6,187 bases of DNA from CAWELS01 sp964468205 (GCA_964468205.1 CAYXVG010000153.1:1-6187); one strand, 5' to 3'; numbered from the stretch's first letter, positions 1 through 5,691 are shown. The notes: a model not told the origin generated them from the sequence alone. Numbers and translations are program-made.

Positions 1-492
1 GCATCGCGGACGAACGGACGCAGCAAGCGGTCGCAGGTGTGGCACGACGTCGAGTTGTTTCAGATTCACCTGGCGCTTCGCCAATCCGGGATCGTTCGCG
101 ACTGGCAGTACGAACCGGAGATCCGGGCGGACAACGACTTCACGACTTTCGGCTATGCGAAAGACTACGACGCCGTCGTCACGCTTCAGTGTGAGGGGCG
201 CACGGGGAGAGTCGCACTCGAATACGAACGGACGCCGAAGTCGTCGCGCGAGTACGAACGGATCACGGCGTTGACGAACCGCGAAGCGAATCTAGACACC
301 TTCCTCTATCTCGTCTCCAGCATCCAATTGAAATCCTACCTGCTGCACTGTCTGCGGAAATCGACGCGACGCATGTTCGTCGCCCTTGTGGATGAGTTCT
401 GCAGATCGCCGCTCGAAGCCTCGCTGATCGACGTGCACGGCCAACGGACCTGGCGACTCTTCGAATGCCTGGCAGAGTCCGAGCCGGTCTAG
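1..492 (+). CDS. C-terminal part of a restriction-endonuclease-fold protein, possibly replication-relaxation family (5' end outside window)
   Basis: The reading frame is open from the first base, so this is the last 163 residues of a longer protein. A GTG at 37 could be a start, but there is no good ribosome site before it and coding sequence continues upstream. Counting from the first codon in view, an N-terminal helix (about 13-30, with His15-Asp16) leads into a strand with Asp57 in YDAVV. Then comes VALEYERTPKS (71-81) with Glu74, Glu76 and Lys80. A D...ExE...K arrangement followed by a Tyr/Arg-rich helix resembles PD-(D/E)XK-like folds, and in particular the C-terminal domain of Replic_Relax-type plasmid proteins. 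That family name is from memory of its motif pattern and is uncertain. The missing N-terminus would be expected to carry a winged helix if the assignment is right. It converges with the minus-strand gene ending at 699. Confidence 0.6.
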   Translation, partial: ASRTNGRSKRSQVWHDVELFQIHLALRQSGIVRDWQYEPEIRADNDFTTFGYAKDYDAVVTLQCEGRTGRVALEYERTPKSSREYERITALTNREANLDTFLYLVSSIQLKSYLLHCLRKSTRRMFVALVDEFCRSPLEASLIDVHGQRTWRLFECLAESEPV

Positions 493-499
493 CGCTATT

Positions 500-516
500 G
501 GCCTCGTTTTGAGGTC
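500..516 (+). terminator. Weak hairpin after the first gene, possible terminator
   Basis: GGCCTC (500-505) pairs with GAGGTC (511-516), with one G-T pair, around a five-base loop. It sits 8 bases after the stop codon at 490-492. The sequence after it is T-rich (GTATTGTTGTTGG) but lacks a clean run of T, so any termination would be weak. The rest of the 493-698 gap is G/T-rich on the plus strand and holds no gene I can support. Confidence 0.3.
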
Positions 517-580
517 GTATTGTTGTTGGATTAGTGTTGGGACCGGCGGTGCAAGAACCTTTGATTGAGCCTGTTAGCAC

Positions 581-610
581 TTGACATAGCCTGGTTTTGA
601 CCGATATCTG
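581..610 (+). promoter_or_regulatory. Sigma70-like promoter candidate facing rightward
   Basis: There is a perfect -35 hexamer TTGACA at 581-586. Seventeen bases later comes ATATCT (604-609), or at 18 bases TATCTG (605-610), as a poor -10. No plausible plus-strand gene follows, and transcription from here would run antisense into the 3' end of the minus-strand gene at 699-1217. It may be an antisense promoter or a chance match. Confidence 0.25.
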
Positions 611-698
611 CGGAGAAGCGAGGCGGTTGCAAACATGTGGTGTGCGGAGGTGTCGGGTTTGAGTGTTTTGGTGAGTTGGAGGATCAGTGGCGATTCAG

Positions 699-1217
699 CT
701 ACTCGGGACCTTGCATCGGGTCTCGTCGCATCAGCTTTTCGAGTGCGGCGCGAAGAGCGACCTCGATCTTGTCGGGGCTGACCGGTTCTTCCCGGCCTAT
801 GCGGAGAATTGTCTCCTCACGAAACTCGTCATCGTTAGCCATCCGCCGAACGATCAGTTCGAGAGGTTCTGAAGGGCGGTCACCCATCTTCACGCCATGT
901 GATCGAGCTTTGATGATGGTCGTTACGAGATCAACGATGCTCTTGGCGAGCGTCAGACCTGCCGTGGTCACGGCGACCCACACGAGGATCTCAGGACCGC
1001 TTTCGTGCTCTTCAAAAGAGATGGTGGTCACATCCTCGCGGGTGAGCGTGTTCAGGTACTGATCGATAAGGGCGTAGGCGTGGGGAGAGTGTTCACGATG
1101 GAAGCAACCGGACTGAACTCGGATCTTGATAGAGACCGCAGCTTGTCCGCCCAGGGGTTGGCGCGTGGCGCCAAAGCGCTCCATACGTCGCTGAAATTCC
1201 GCGTGCCAGTGTGACAT
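699..1217 (-). CDS. Unrecognised 172-aa protein with one long hydrophobic helix
   Basis: I do not recognise the family. An ATG at 1235 is also in frame, but the ATG at 1217 is chosen because AAGAAAGG (1232-1225) lies 7 bases before it, and the upstream ATG has no such site. The N-terminal 70 residues are mixed and contain a His/Tyr-rich stretch (about 40-54). Residues 76-103 (from EILVWV to TTIIKA) form an almost unbroken hydrophobic helix that could cross the membrane or pack against a partner. After it comes a basic turn and the phrase GDRPSEPLELIVRR (112-125), then two acidic amphipathic helices. The charged, regular C-terminal half argues for a real gene rather than a shadow frame. It lies 95 bases downstream of, and on the same strand as, the nuclease-like gene at 1313-2014, so they may be co-transcribed and work together. 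A signalling or effector-associated adaptor role is only a guess. Confidence 0.7.
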   Translation of the reverse strand: MSHWHAEFQRRMERFGATRQPLGGQAAVSIKIRVQSGCFHREHSPHAYALIDQYLNTLTREDVTTISFEEHESGPEILVWVAVTTAGLTLAKSIVDLVTTIIKARSHGVKMGDRPSEPLELIVRRMANDDEFREETILRIGREEPVSPDKIEVALRAALEKLMRRDPMQGPE

Positions 1218-1224
1218 AGGTGTA

Positions 1225-1232
1225 CCTTTCTT
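1225..1232 (-). promoter_or_regulatory. Ribosome binding site that sets the start at 1217
   Basis: AAGAAAGG on the minus strand lies 7 bases before the ATG at 1217. It falls inside the first codons of the longer reading from 1235, so the shorter 172-aa product is favoured. Confidence 0.6.
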
Positions 1233-1236
1233 CATG

Positions 1237-1269
1237 CGCGGCTAACCCGCACGTTGACCTGTAGCCGCG
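1237..1269. repeat. Eight-base inverted repeat before the 172-aa gene
   Basis: CGCGGCTA (1237-1244) and TAGCCGCG (1262-1269) are exact reverse complements separated by 17 bases. A direct repeat CGCGAG at 1266-1271 and 1276-1281, ten bases apart, overlaps the right arm. The position between the two minus-strand genes, just upstream of the ribosome site of the downstream one, fits an operator or an RNA hairpin affecting that gene. No T run follows on the minus strand, so a terminator is less likely. Confidence 0.4.
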
Positions 1270-1312
1270 AGAAGACGCGAGGGAGTGGTCTGGTCGAACG
1301 TGTTGTTGCTCA

Positions 1313-2014
1313 TCACGGTACTATGCCGTATGCGGTGTAGAGGTCCACGAGCGTTGGGAGAGTCGTGCGAGTCGTGTCCTTGAAAGACTGCACCATCCGC
1401 ACGAACTGAGGACCCCAGAGCTCGAAGTTGTAGCGGACATCGCAGTCAATGCGCCGCCGCTCAGGCCTGAAACAGTCCCACACGAAGCTGATCATGTCGT
1501 CTTGGAAGATGTAGGGTCGGGTGCCGGCCGTGGCGCGAGCCTGCTCGGCGGCAAATGGGACAAACCGGAGTTTTGCACGGTGAGAGCGGGCGTATCCCCA
1601 GAGCGCAAGTTCTATCTCAGGGAAGCTACTGGCCCTCCGGAGGTGCGTGGGATTGAGTAGTTGCGGTATGGCTGCGACCGCGCGGTCGATCTCCTCACAA
1701 GGGAATGCGCCGAAGCGCTGGAGAACGCTGCGGAGAGCTGCTGGGTCGTTTCGGAACCGCGCGTTGAAGTTGACGTTGTCCGCGCCTCCCTTCACCTCGC
1801 CAACTATGAAGTCGATCCGGTCAGCAGGAACGGTGAGGTGTGCCGAGCAGAGAATCTCGCGCTCGGGCTCTTCATGTCGCGGGAACCGAACAGCGAGGAC
1901 GTCGAGTTCTGTCGCCGCGCCGTGAGGGGCATGAATGATGTAGCCACTCACGAAGTACCCGTTGAGGCGTAGGTACAGATGCACGAGTGTCTCCTGAACG
2001 TCACTTCTATCCAT
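1313..2014 (-). CDS. Predicted PD-(D/E)XK nuclease-like protein, 233 aa
   Basis: The protein begins with a helix (residues 5-18) and the phrase LYLRLNGYFVSGYI. Two strands follow with Glu36 and Asp38 in ATELDVLAV, and later Glu73 and Lys75 in FIVGEVKGG. A helix, then E/D, then E-x-K is the classic core of restriction-endonuclease-like and Holliday-junction-resolvase-like enzymes that cut DNA with a metal ion. The remaining 150 residues (including an aromatic stretch FVWDCFRPERRR) match nothing I know and may bind DNA or a partner. I chose the ATG at 2014 because GAAGG (2019-2023) precedes it by 4 bases. An ATG at 2029 would add five residues but has only a weak site. It is the first gene of the minus-strand pair and is transcribed divergently from the Rad52 gene. 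The nuclease fold is fairly supported; the role (restriction, defence or element maintenance) is inference. Confidence 0.7.
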   Translation of the reverse strand: MDRSDVQETLVHLYLRLNGYFVSGYIIHAPHGAATELDVLAVRFPRHEEPEREILCSAHLTVPADRIDFIVGEVKGGADNVNFNARFRNDPAALRSVLQRFGAFPCEEIDRAVAAIPQLLNPTHLRRASSFPEIELALWGYARSHRAKLRFVPFAAEQARATAGTRPYIFQDDMISFVWDCFRPERRRIDCDVRYNFELWGPQFVRMVQSFKDTTRTTLPTLVDLYTAYGIVP

Positions 2015-2029
2015 TACGCCTTCACCCAT

Positions 2030-2042
2030 GCGCTCGGAGCGC
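2030..2042. repeat. Palindrome GCGCTC-G-GAGCGC next to the nuclease gene start
   Basis: Six-base arms match exactly around a single central base. It abuts the first possible ATG (2029) of the minus-strand nuclease gene. As DNA it could be an operator half of the divergent control region. As RNA it would fold as a five-pair stem with a three-base loop. Confidence 0.35.
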
Positions 2043-2047
2043 CCAGG

Positions 2048-2085
2048 TGCGATTCCAAAAATACCACGCTGCGATTGGAACGTTC
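2048..2085. promoter_or_regulatory. Cluster of short repeats in the divergent intergenic region
   Basis: TGCGATT occurs at 2048-2054 and 2070-2076, exactly 22 bases apart, which is about two helical turns. Overlapping it, TTCCAA (2053-2058) and TTGGAA (2075-2080) form an inverted repeat, and GAACGTTC (2078-2085) is a perfect eight-base palindrome. This cluster lies between two divergent genes, so it is a candidate binding site for a regulator or replication protein. I found no convincing -35/-10 pair for either gene here. The minus strand has a TATTTT across 2057-2064, but only a poor -35 in front of it. Confidence 0.35.
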
Positions 2086-2190
2086 AGCAGAGCCACGATG
2101 CTGCTAGCGGCGCGATCGAGACTGTGAACTGTACTCATGCGATGACTTGCCTGGCGCACCTGAATCAAGACAAGAAAGGAGAGAACGTCC

Positions 2191-3405
2191 ATGTCAACGA
2201 ACGGAGCAAACAATGGAGTGCCGTTGCCGACGACCAATGACATGCTACCGCCGTCGGCGGTGCAAACCGACGGCAACGCTCAGGTCGTGAGCCCGGAGCG
2301 CAAACGAGAAGTCTTTGCCCGGCTAGCCGAACCCTTTGATCCCCGTGAGATCAAGTGGCGGGTGACGAATACGGCAACGTTTCGGGACAAGCGGGGCCAA
2401 CGGCTGCGCGGGCGGGTGATTGCGTACGGAGATCCGCGCGCGTACCAGGACCGGCTGAATGAGCTGTTCACCCCGTCCGGATGGACCCGGCGTTACAGCG
2501 TCCAGGTGGTACAGAACTTCGAGCGCCAGACCAAGGGATCCGAAAGCTGTGTCACGGCGAAGATCGTGGTGACGTGCGAGCTGACGATCTTCGGGTATGG
2601 CACGCACGCGGGGCTGGGCGAGGAGTGGGCGGATGACGAGAACGCAGGGACGTCGGCGGAGGCCCAGGCGTTCAAGCGGGCATGCTCGTGTTTCGGCCTC
2701 GGTCGGTACCTCTACGACATCGACGGCGGATGGGTGGATCTCGACGAGCGGAAGCAGCCACTGGAGACGCCCCGGCTGCCGGAGTTCGCGCTACCCGTGT
2801 CTCATCGGGAGAAGAAAGGCGCGGCACCGGCGAATGGCCGCCATCGAAACGGTCTGGTCCGAGACGAGTTGGTGGCTCGGCTGAAGCAATCGGAGGGAGA
2901 GGTCGGGTTAGGCTTGTCCCGCTGGGCGCTCCACCAGGTGGCCAAGGTTGGCTCAATCGACAAAGTGCGGAACTTCGCGCACCTGCAATCCCTGCTGGAG
3001 AAGACGACGGACCTGGCACGGGGAGTGGAGCGGCTGCGCAGGGCAATCACAACGAACGGCGGGGCGCAGCGGTACGTGGAGTTGGTGCGGGAGTTGAATC
3101 TGGCGAGCGAGGCGATCGACGACATTCCAGACCGGGCGACGCTGCGCACCTTGGTCACACGGATGGAGGAAGCGAGCGGGAACGGGAGGGCGCCAGACGG
3201 TGACCTCGGCCAGATCCGTGGCGTGTTTCTCCAGGCGGCGACCCGCGTGGCGAACGAGCGCCGGCGGCCGCTGGGAGACGTGGTGGCGGAAGTGTCGGAG
3301 GGGGATTTCACGCTGGCAACTCTGAAGCAGATGACTGAGGCGGACATCCCAAGATTGCGAGCGGCGCTGGAGCGACTCAGGTCGGTTCGGCAGGGCCGGT
3401 CGTGA
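2191..3405 (+). CDS. Rad52/Rad22-family single-strand DNA annealing protein, 404 aa
   Basis: Rad52-type proteins form rings on single-stranded DNA and anneal complementary strands in recombination and repair. Bacterial members are usually phage- or plasmid-borne. The core spans about residues 42-190: FDPREIKW (49-56), AYGDPRAYQDRLNELF (78-93), a Trp at 98, a strand with VTCELTIFG (127-135), then GLGEEWADDENAGTSAEAQAFKRACSCFGLGRYLYD (141-176) and WVDLDE (181-186). The alternation of the AYxDxRAYxDRLN and TSAEAQAFKRACxxFGLGRYLYD blocks is highly characteristic. The first 40 residues are polar and probably disordered. Residues 210-404 add a long helical tail, apparently degenerate repeats of about 45-60 residues, that is unusual in length and could bind partners. 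The start is backed by a strong AGAAAGGAGAG site (2174-2184). It opens the plus-strand array that includes a primase gene, consistent with an element's DNA replication and recombination module. Confidence 0.92.
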   Translation: MSTNGANNGVPLPTTNDMLPPSAVQTDGNAQVVSPERKREVFARLAEPFDPREIKWRVTNTATFRDKRGQRLRGRVIAYGDPRAYQDRLNELFTPSGWTRRYSVQVVQNFERQTKGSESCVTAKIVVTCELTIFGYGTHAGLGEEWADDENAGTSAEAQAFKRACSCFGLGRYLYDIDGGWVDLDERKQPLETPRLPEFALPVSHREKKGAAPANGRHRNGLVRDELVARLKQSEGEVGLGLSRWALHQVAKVGSIDKVRNFAHLQSLLEKTTDLARGVERLRRAITTNGGAQRYVELVRELNLASEAIDDIPDRATLRTLVTRMEEASGNGRAPDGDLGQIRGVFLQAATRVANERRRPLGDVVAEVSEGDFTLATLKQMTEADIPRLRAALERLRSVRQGRS

Positions 3406-3434
3406 CAGTCATCTGATCCCACCGAGAAGAATTG

Positions 3435-3467
3435 CGGAAGCGGTTCTCGCTTCCGTTACCCCGTAAC
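3435..3467 (+). repeat. Two back-to-back perfect hairpins after the Rad52 gene
   Basis: CGGAAGCG (3435-3442) pairs exactly with CGCTTCCG (3448-3455) around the loop GTTCT. Immediately next, GTTAC (3455-3459) and GTAAC (3463-3467) pair around CCC, sharing one base with the first stem. They start 30 bases after the Rad52 stop codon at 3403-3405. No T run follows, so intrinsic termination is doubtful. A structured RNA or a protein-recognised DNA site is as likely. Confidence 0.5.
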
Positions 3468-3474
3468 AGATTGA

Positions 3475-3513
3475 GGCAGGGCATCGCAGACGGTCAGTCT
3501 TCGTGCGCCTGCC
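3475..3513 (+). repeat. Extended imperfect hairpin upstream of the 119-aa gene
   Basis: GGCAGG-GCA (3475-3483) pairs with TGC and CCTGCC (3504-3506 and 3508-3513). Inside it, CGCAGAC (3485-3491) pairs with GTCTTCG (3497-3503) around the loop GGTCA. About 15 pairs form, interrupted by single-base bulges at 3484 and 3507 and one mismatch (3487/3501). It ends 12 bases before the ribosome site at 3526. Together with the hairpins at 3435-3467 it makes nearly the whole gap foldable. Confidence 0.5.
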
Positions 3514-3525
3514 CGAGAACAGAAG

Positions 3526-3533
3526 AAAAGGAG
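3526..3533 (+). promoter_or_regulatory. Ribosome binding site setting the start at 3543
   Basis: AAAAGGAG lies 9 bases before the ATG at 3543. An in-frame GTG-type extension reaching back to about 3432 would pass through the hairpin cluster and lacks a site, so the short product is preferred. Confidence 0.7.
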
Positions 3534-3542
3534 AAGCGAGTC

Positions 3543-3902
3543 ATGCTGACAACAACGAATAGCGTCGGCGCCAGCGTGGTGTTGAGCACGCGCGATCTGA
3601 ACATGCGCCCCGAGCAGGACCTGGCGGAAATCGTCGGCCGGTTCCTGCGCGTGGGAGAGGCGGTGGTGGGGCACTGGGTGGAGTTCACCCGGGGCTTACT
3701 GCTGTTTGTGATGGCACCGGAGGATGAGCGCTCGGGCGAGTTCTACATCTACGAGCGGAGGAACGGGCGATTCTGGCTTCTGAGCCTACCGGACGAGGTC
3801 TTCGGCGGGTACTCGCTCGGCCAGATGAGGCAGAAGATCCGGGATTTCGGGCTACTGGAACTGGCCGAGAACCCGGCTCGGCTGGCGCTCTGCGGCCAGT
3901 AG
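3543..3902 (+). CDS. Unrecognised 119-aa protein between the Rad52 and primase genes
   Basis: I do not recognise this family. The start at 3543 is fixed by AAAAGGAG at 3526. The first 20 residues are polar. Residues 26-36 (DLAEIVGRFLR) look helical. Strands are suggested at 40-58 (AVVGHWVEFTRGLLLFVMA) and 66-81 (EFYIYERRNGRFWLLS), followed by a helix 92-107 (LGQMRQKIRDFGLLEL). This suggests a small compact alpha/beta protein with an exposed Arg/Tyr/Phe-rich hairpin (68-79), the sort of surface that could touch nucleic acid or a partner. There is no signal peptide or membrane segment. It lies 137 bases after the Rad52 gene and 67 before the primase start. An accessory role in the same replication or recombination process is inferred only from that position. 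Confidence 0.7.
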   Translation: MLTTTNSVGASVVLSTRDLNMRPEQDLAEIVGRFLRVGEAVVGHWVEFTRGLLLFVMAPEDERSGEFYIYERRNGRFWLLSLPDEVFGGYSLGQMRQKIRDFGLLELAENPARLALCGQ

Positions 3903-3915
3903 GAGGCCTTCTGGC
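3895..3915 (+). repeat. Hairpin overlapping the stop codon of the 119-aa gene
   Basis: GCCAGTAGG (3895-3903) pairs with CCTTCTGGC (3907-3915), eight of nine pairs, around a three-base loop. It spans the TAG stop at 3900-3902. There is no following T run. It might slow or partly end transcription before the primase gene, or protect the 3' end of a processed message. Confidence 0.35.
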
Positions 3916-3969
3916 AACTCCTTTGGAGATTCGGGGATTTCAGTGTATTCAGGACTGAGCGGAGTACAT

Positions 3970-4926
3970 ATGACGACATCCATACTTCGCGAGGCGACCC
4001 CAGAGATGGCTTCCGAGTACAGGAGTTGGTTCGTGAACCGCAGCGCGTACACCCGGCAGTCGGACCGGCCGCACCGGGAGTCGGGACGCCACTACTACTA
4101 CCGTCCACACGCGGGAGGCCGCGCCGGTTCCAGGCTGACGGCCGAGATAATCCGCCGGCACCTGGAGGGCAACCTGACGGTTGGGCTGTACTCGATCAAC
4201 CCGAAGAACCAGCGCGTCAAGTGGGTGGCGATCGACGCGGACTACCGGAGTGCGCTTGAAGACTTGCTGAAGCTGCAATACGAGTTGAAACAGGACGGGG
4301 TGCAGGCGGCGCTGGAACAGAGCCGGCGGGGCGGACACCTGTGGGTCCTTTTCGACAGCCCGGTGTTGGCGCGCGAGGCGCGGATCTATGTTCGGCACCT
4401 GGCCGAGAGGCTGTCGGTTGAGGTCAAAGGGTCGGGCCTGACGGAGGGAATCGAGCTTTTTCCGAAGCAGGACCGGCTCCGCGAGGGCGAGTTCGGCAAC
4501 GCCATTCGGGGACCGCTGGGCGTACACCGCGCCGCGGACCGCCGGTACTGGTTCTACGGAGCACCCTACGACCTTGGACCACAGTTCGGCTACCTCCGTG
4601 GTCTGCGGCGGATGACGGAAAGCAAGCTGCGGTCACTGATTCGGGAGTTGCCTGTGGAGACGGAAAGCGAACCACGACGGGTGGAGCCTTTTCAGGGCAG
4701 TGTCAACGGTCGGTGTTTCCGCATTCTCGACTACGTGGAGCCGAGGCGCAAGGTCGGGCGGAACTGGGTTGCGCAGTGCCCGTCGTGCGCTGCGGAGGGG
4801 CATGACACAAGCAAGGACAACCTCGCGATCTCAATCGAGGAGCCCCAGAAGTACATCTGCTGGGCCGGCTGCAGCAGGGAGATGATCCGGGCGGCGTTAG
4901 GCGCCCCGCCGCCTGTGAGGTCGTAG
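3970..4926 (+). CDS. Archaeo-eukaryotic-type DNA primase with C-terminal zinc finger, 318 aa
   Basis: This looks like a stand-alone primase of the archaeo-eukaryotic (PriS-like) superfamily, close to the group found in TOTE-type conflict systems and mobile elements. Such enzymes make primers or short DNA from nucleotides with metal-binding acidic residues. Landmarks are VKWVAIDADY (83-92) with the catalytic-looking Asp89-x-Asp91; EQSRRGGHLWVLF (116-128) with the conserved Ser118 and His123 of the nucleotide-binding motif; and GIELFPKQDRL (160-170) followed by FGNAIRGPLGVH (175-186). Residues 263-303 form a probable zinc finger of CHC2 flavour: Cys270-x2-Cys273-x4-His278, then Cys297-x3-Cys301 in ICWAGCS. 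GGAG at 3961-3964 supports the ATG at 3970; an in-frame GTG at 3943 would add nine residues. No helicase domain is fused, so a partner helicase would have to come from the host or elsewhere in the element. The next gene starts 16 bases after the stop. Confidence 0.85.
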   Translation: MTTSILREATPEMASEYRSWFVNRSAYTRQSDRPHRESGRHYYYRPHAGGRAGSRLTAEIIRRHLEGNLTVGLYSINPKNQRVKWVAIDADYRSALEDLLKLQYELKQDGVQAALEQSRRGGHLWVLFDSPVLAREARIYVRHLAERLSVEVKGSGLTEGIELFPKQDRLREGEFGNAIRGPLGVHRAADRRYWFYGAPYDLGPQFGYLRGLRRMTESKLRSLIRELPVETESEPRRVEPFQGSVNGRCFRILDYVEPRRKVGRNWVAQCPSCAAEGHDTSKDNLAISIEEPQKYICWAGCSREMIRAALGAPPPVRS

Positions 4927-4942
4927 CGGCGCCGGAGAAGGG

Positions 4943-5524
4943 ATGGCCGACGATTTGGTCAGGCTGGTGCTACCGCGGGCGCTGCTTCGGTGGCTCGACC
5001 GGGGTGGTGTGTTCTGCCAGACGGCCATGACGGTGGAACGGCAAAGCCGCGCGGGGCGGTGGGTGCTACGCGGCGTCGAAAGCGGCGGAGGCACGCGCGA
5101 GGCCGGACGGTACATTTCTTTCTTCTCTCTTCAAGGTGACAGGCTGCCGTGGCTGCAACGATTGGATCGCATCGGCGCCAATGGAGTGCACGCGGTTGTA
5201 GTTGGCGAGGAACTGCTGAGCGTCGAGATGGCGCGCGTCGGTCAGACGTACCAATTGTTGATCGCGAGGCACGGGCTCGCCTACCCGAATGGGGACAAGA
5301 AGCGGCCGCGGAGGGCATCCAGGATTCTGTTCCGAGGATTCGACGGGCAGTTGCCGCCGGAGTTGCTGAAGCAAGGATTGGCTCCCGAGTTCTTCACGCG
5401 GAGCGGCGAGGTACAACCCATTCCGGAGCAGTTCGTCGAAGCAGTGAAGCTTGTCGCCGGGGGCGCGGCGTGCCGCAATTGCTGGCATTGTCATGGACTC
5501 GTGTCAGAGGAGACCCCGCGATGA
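4943..5524 (+). CDS. Unrecognised 193-aa protein with C-terminal Cys/His cluster
   Basis: I do not recognise the family. It starts 16 bases after the primase stop with GGAGAAGG directly before the ATG, so co-translation with the primase is likely. Residues 3-18 (DDLVRLVLPRALLRWL) form an amphipathic helix. The middle (55-115) alternates strands and helices, including SFFSLQGDRLPWLQRLDRIG and VHAVVVGEELLSVEM. A basic patch KKRPRRASR (119-127) could contact nucleic acid. Near the end, Cys177, Cys180, Cys183 and His184 (CRNCWHCH) form a compact possible metal site. There is no signal peptide, so the CxxCH within it is more likely to hold zinc than haem. The last bases overlap the next gene by ATGA. 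A role with the primase is inferred from spacing only. Confidence 0.75.
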   Translation: MADDLVRLVLPRALLRWLDRGGVFCQTAMTVERQSRAGRWVLRGVESGGGTREAGRYISFFSLQGDRLPWLQRLDRIGANGVHAVVVGEELLSVEMARVGQTYQLLIARHGLAYPNGDKKRPRRASRILFRGFDGQLPPELLKQGLAPEFFTRSGEVQPIPEQFVEAVKLVAGGAACRNCWHCHGLVSEETPR

Positions 5525-5691
5525 GGAAGACTGGACTGGCAATCTGGCTCTTCCTTTTCCTGGCGAGTGTGTTTGGCGGCGTACTGCATGCTGACCCACT
5601 CAGCACCCTGGGCGGAGCCGTGTCTGGAACGGGGCTTGCCGTGCACCTTTATCGTCGGCGGTGGCCGGACGGTGGAGGCCGGTCTGAGTGA
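5521..5691 (+). CDS. Small membrane-anchored or secreted peptide, 56 aa
   Basis: The ATG at 5521 overlaps the previous stop as ATGA, and GAGGAGA (about 5507-5513) is a good ribosome site 7 bases before it. The N-terminus MRKTG is basic, then residues 5-22 (GLAIWLFLFLASVFGGVL) are strongly hydrophobic. LHA-DP at 23-27 resembles a signal-peptidase site, which would leave a 31-residue mature peptide. Alternatively the segment is an uncleaved anchor, and the glycine-rich stretch 31-43 (GGAVSGTGLAVHL) forms a second short membrane pass before a basic tail (RRRWP). Such tiny proteins in phage or conjugative operons are often holin-like or membrane-anchoring, but nothing here proves that. The next gene follows at 5716. 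Confidence 0.6.
   Translation: MRKTGLAIWLFLFLASVFGGVLHADPLSTLGGAVSGTGLAVHLYRRRWPDGGGRSE

Noticed and set aside
637..1062. Plus-strand reading frame of 141 codons
   Set aside because: It lies antisense to the 172-aa minus-strand gene, is Ser/Arg-rich with no recognisable motif, and has no ribosome site. It looks like a shadow frame.
2022..2276. Minus-strand frame of 84 codons with a hydrophobic middle
   Set aside because: It covers the divergent control region and the start of the Rad52 gene. Its composition is what the opposite strand would give and no ribosome site precedes it.
2802..3422. Minus-strand frame of 206 codons
   Set aside because: It is antisense to the well-supported Rad52-family gene and rich in Ser/Arg/Pro, typical of the complement of a GC-rich gene.
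3455..3467. Rho-independent terminator at GTTAC-CCC-GTAAC
   Set aside because: The stem has only five pairs, is not GC-rich and has no T run after it.
5477..5494. CxxCH haem-binding motif (CWHCH)
   Set aside because: The protein has no signal peptide, and c-type haem attachment needs export. A zinc-type site is more plausible.
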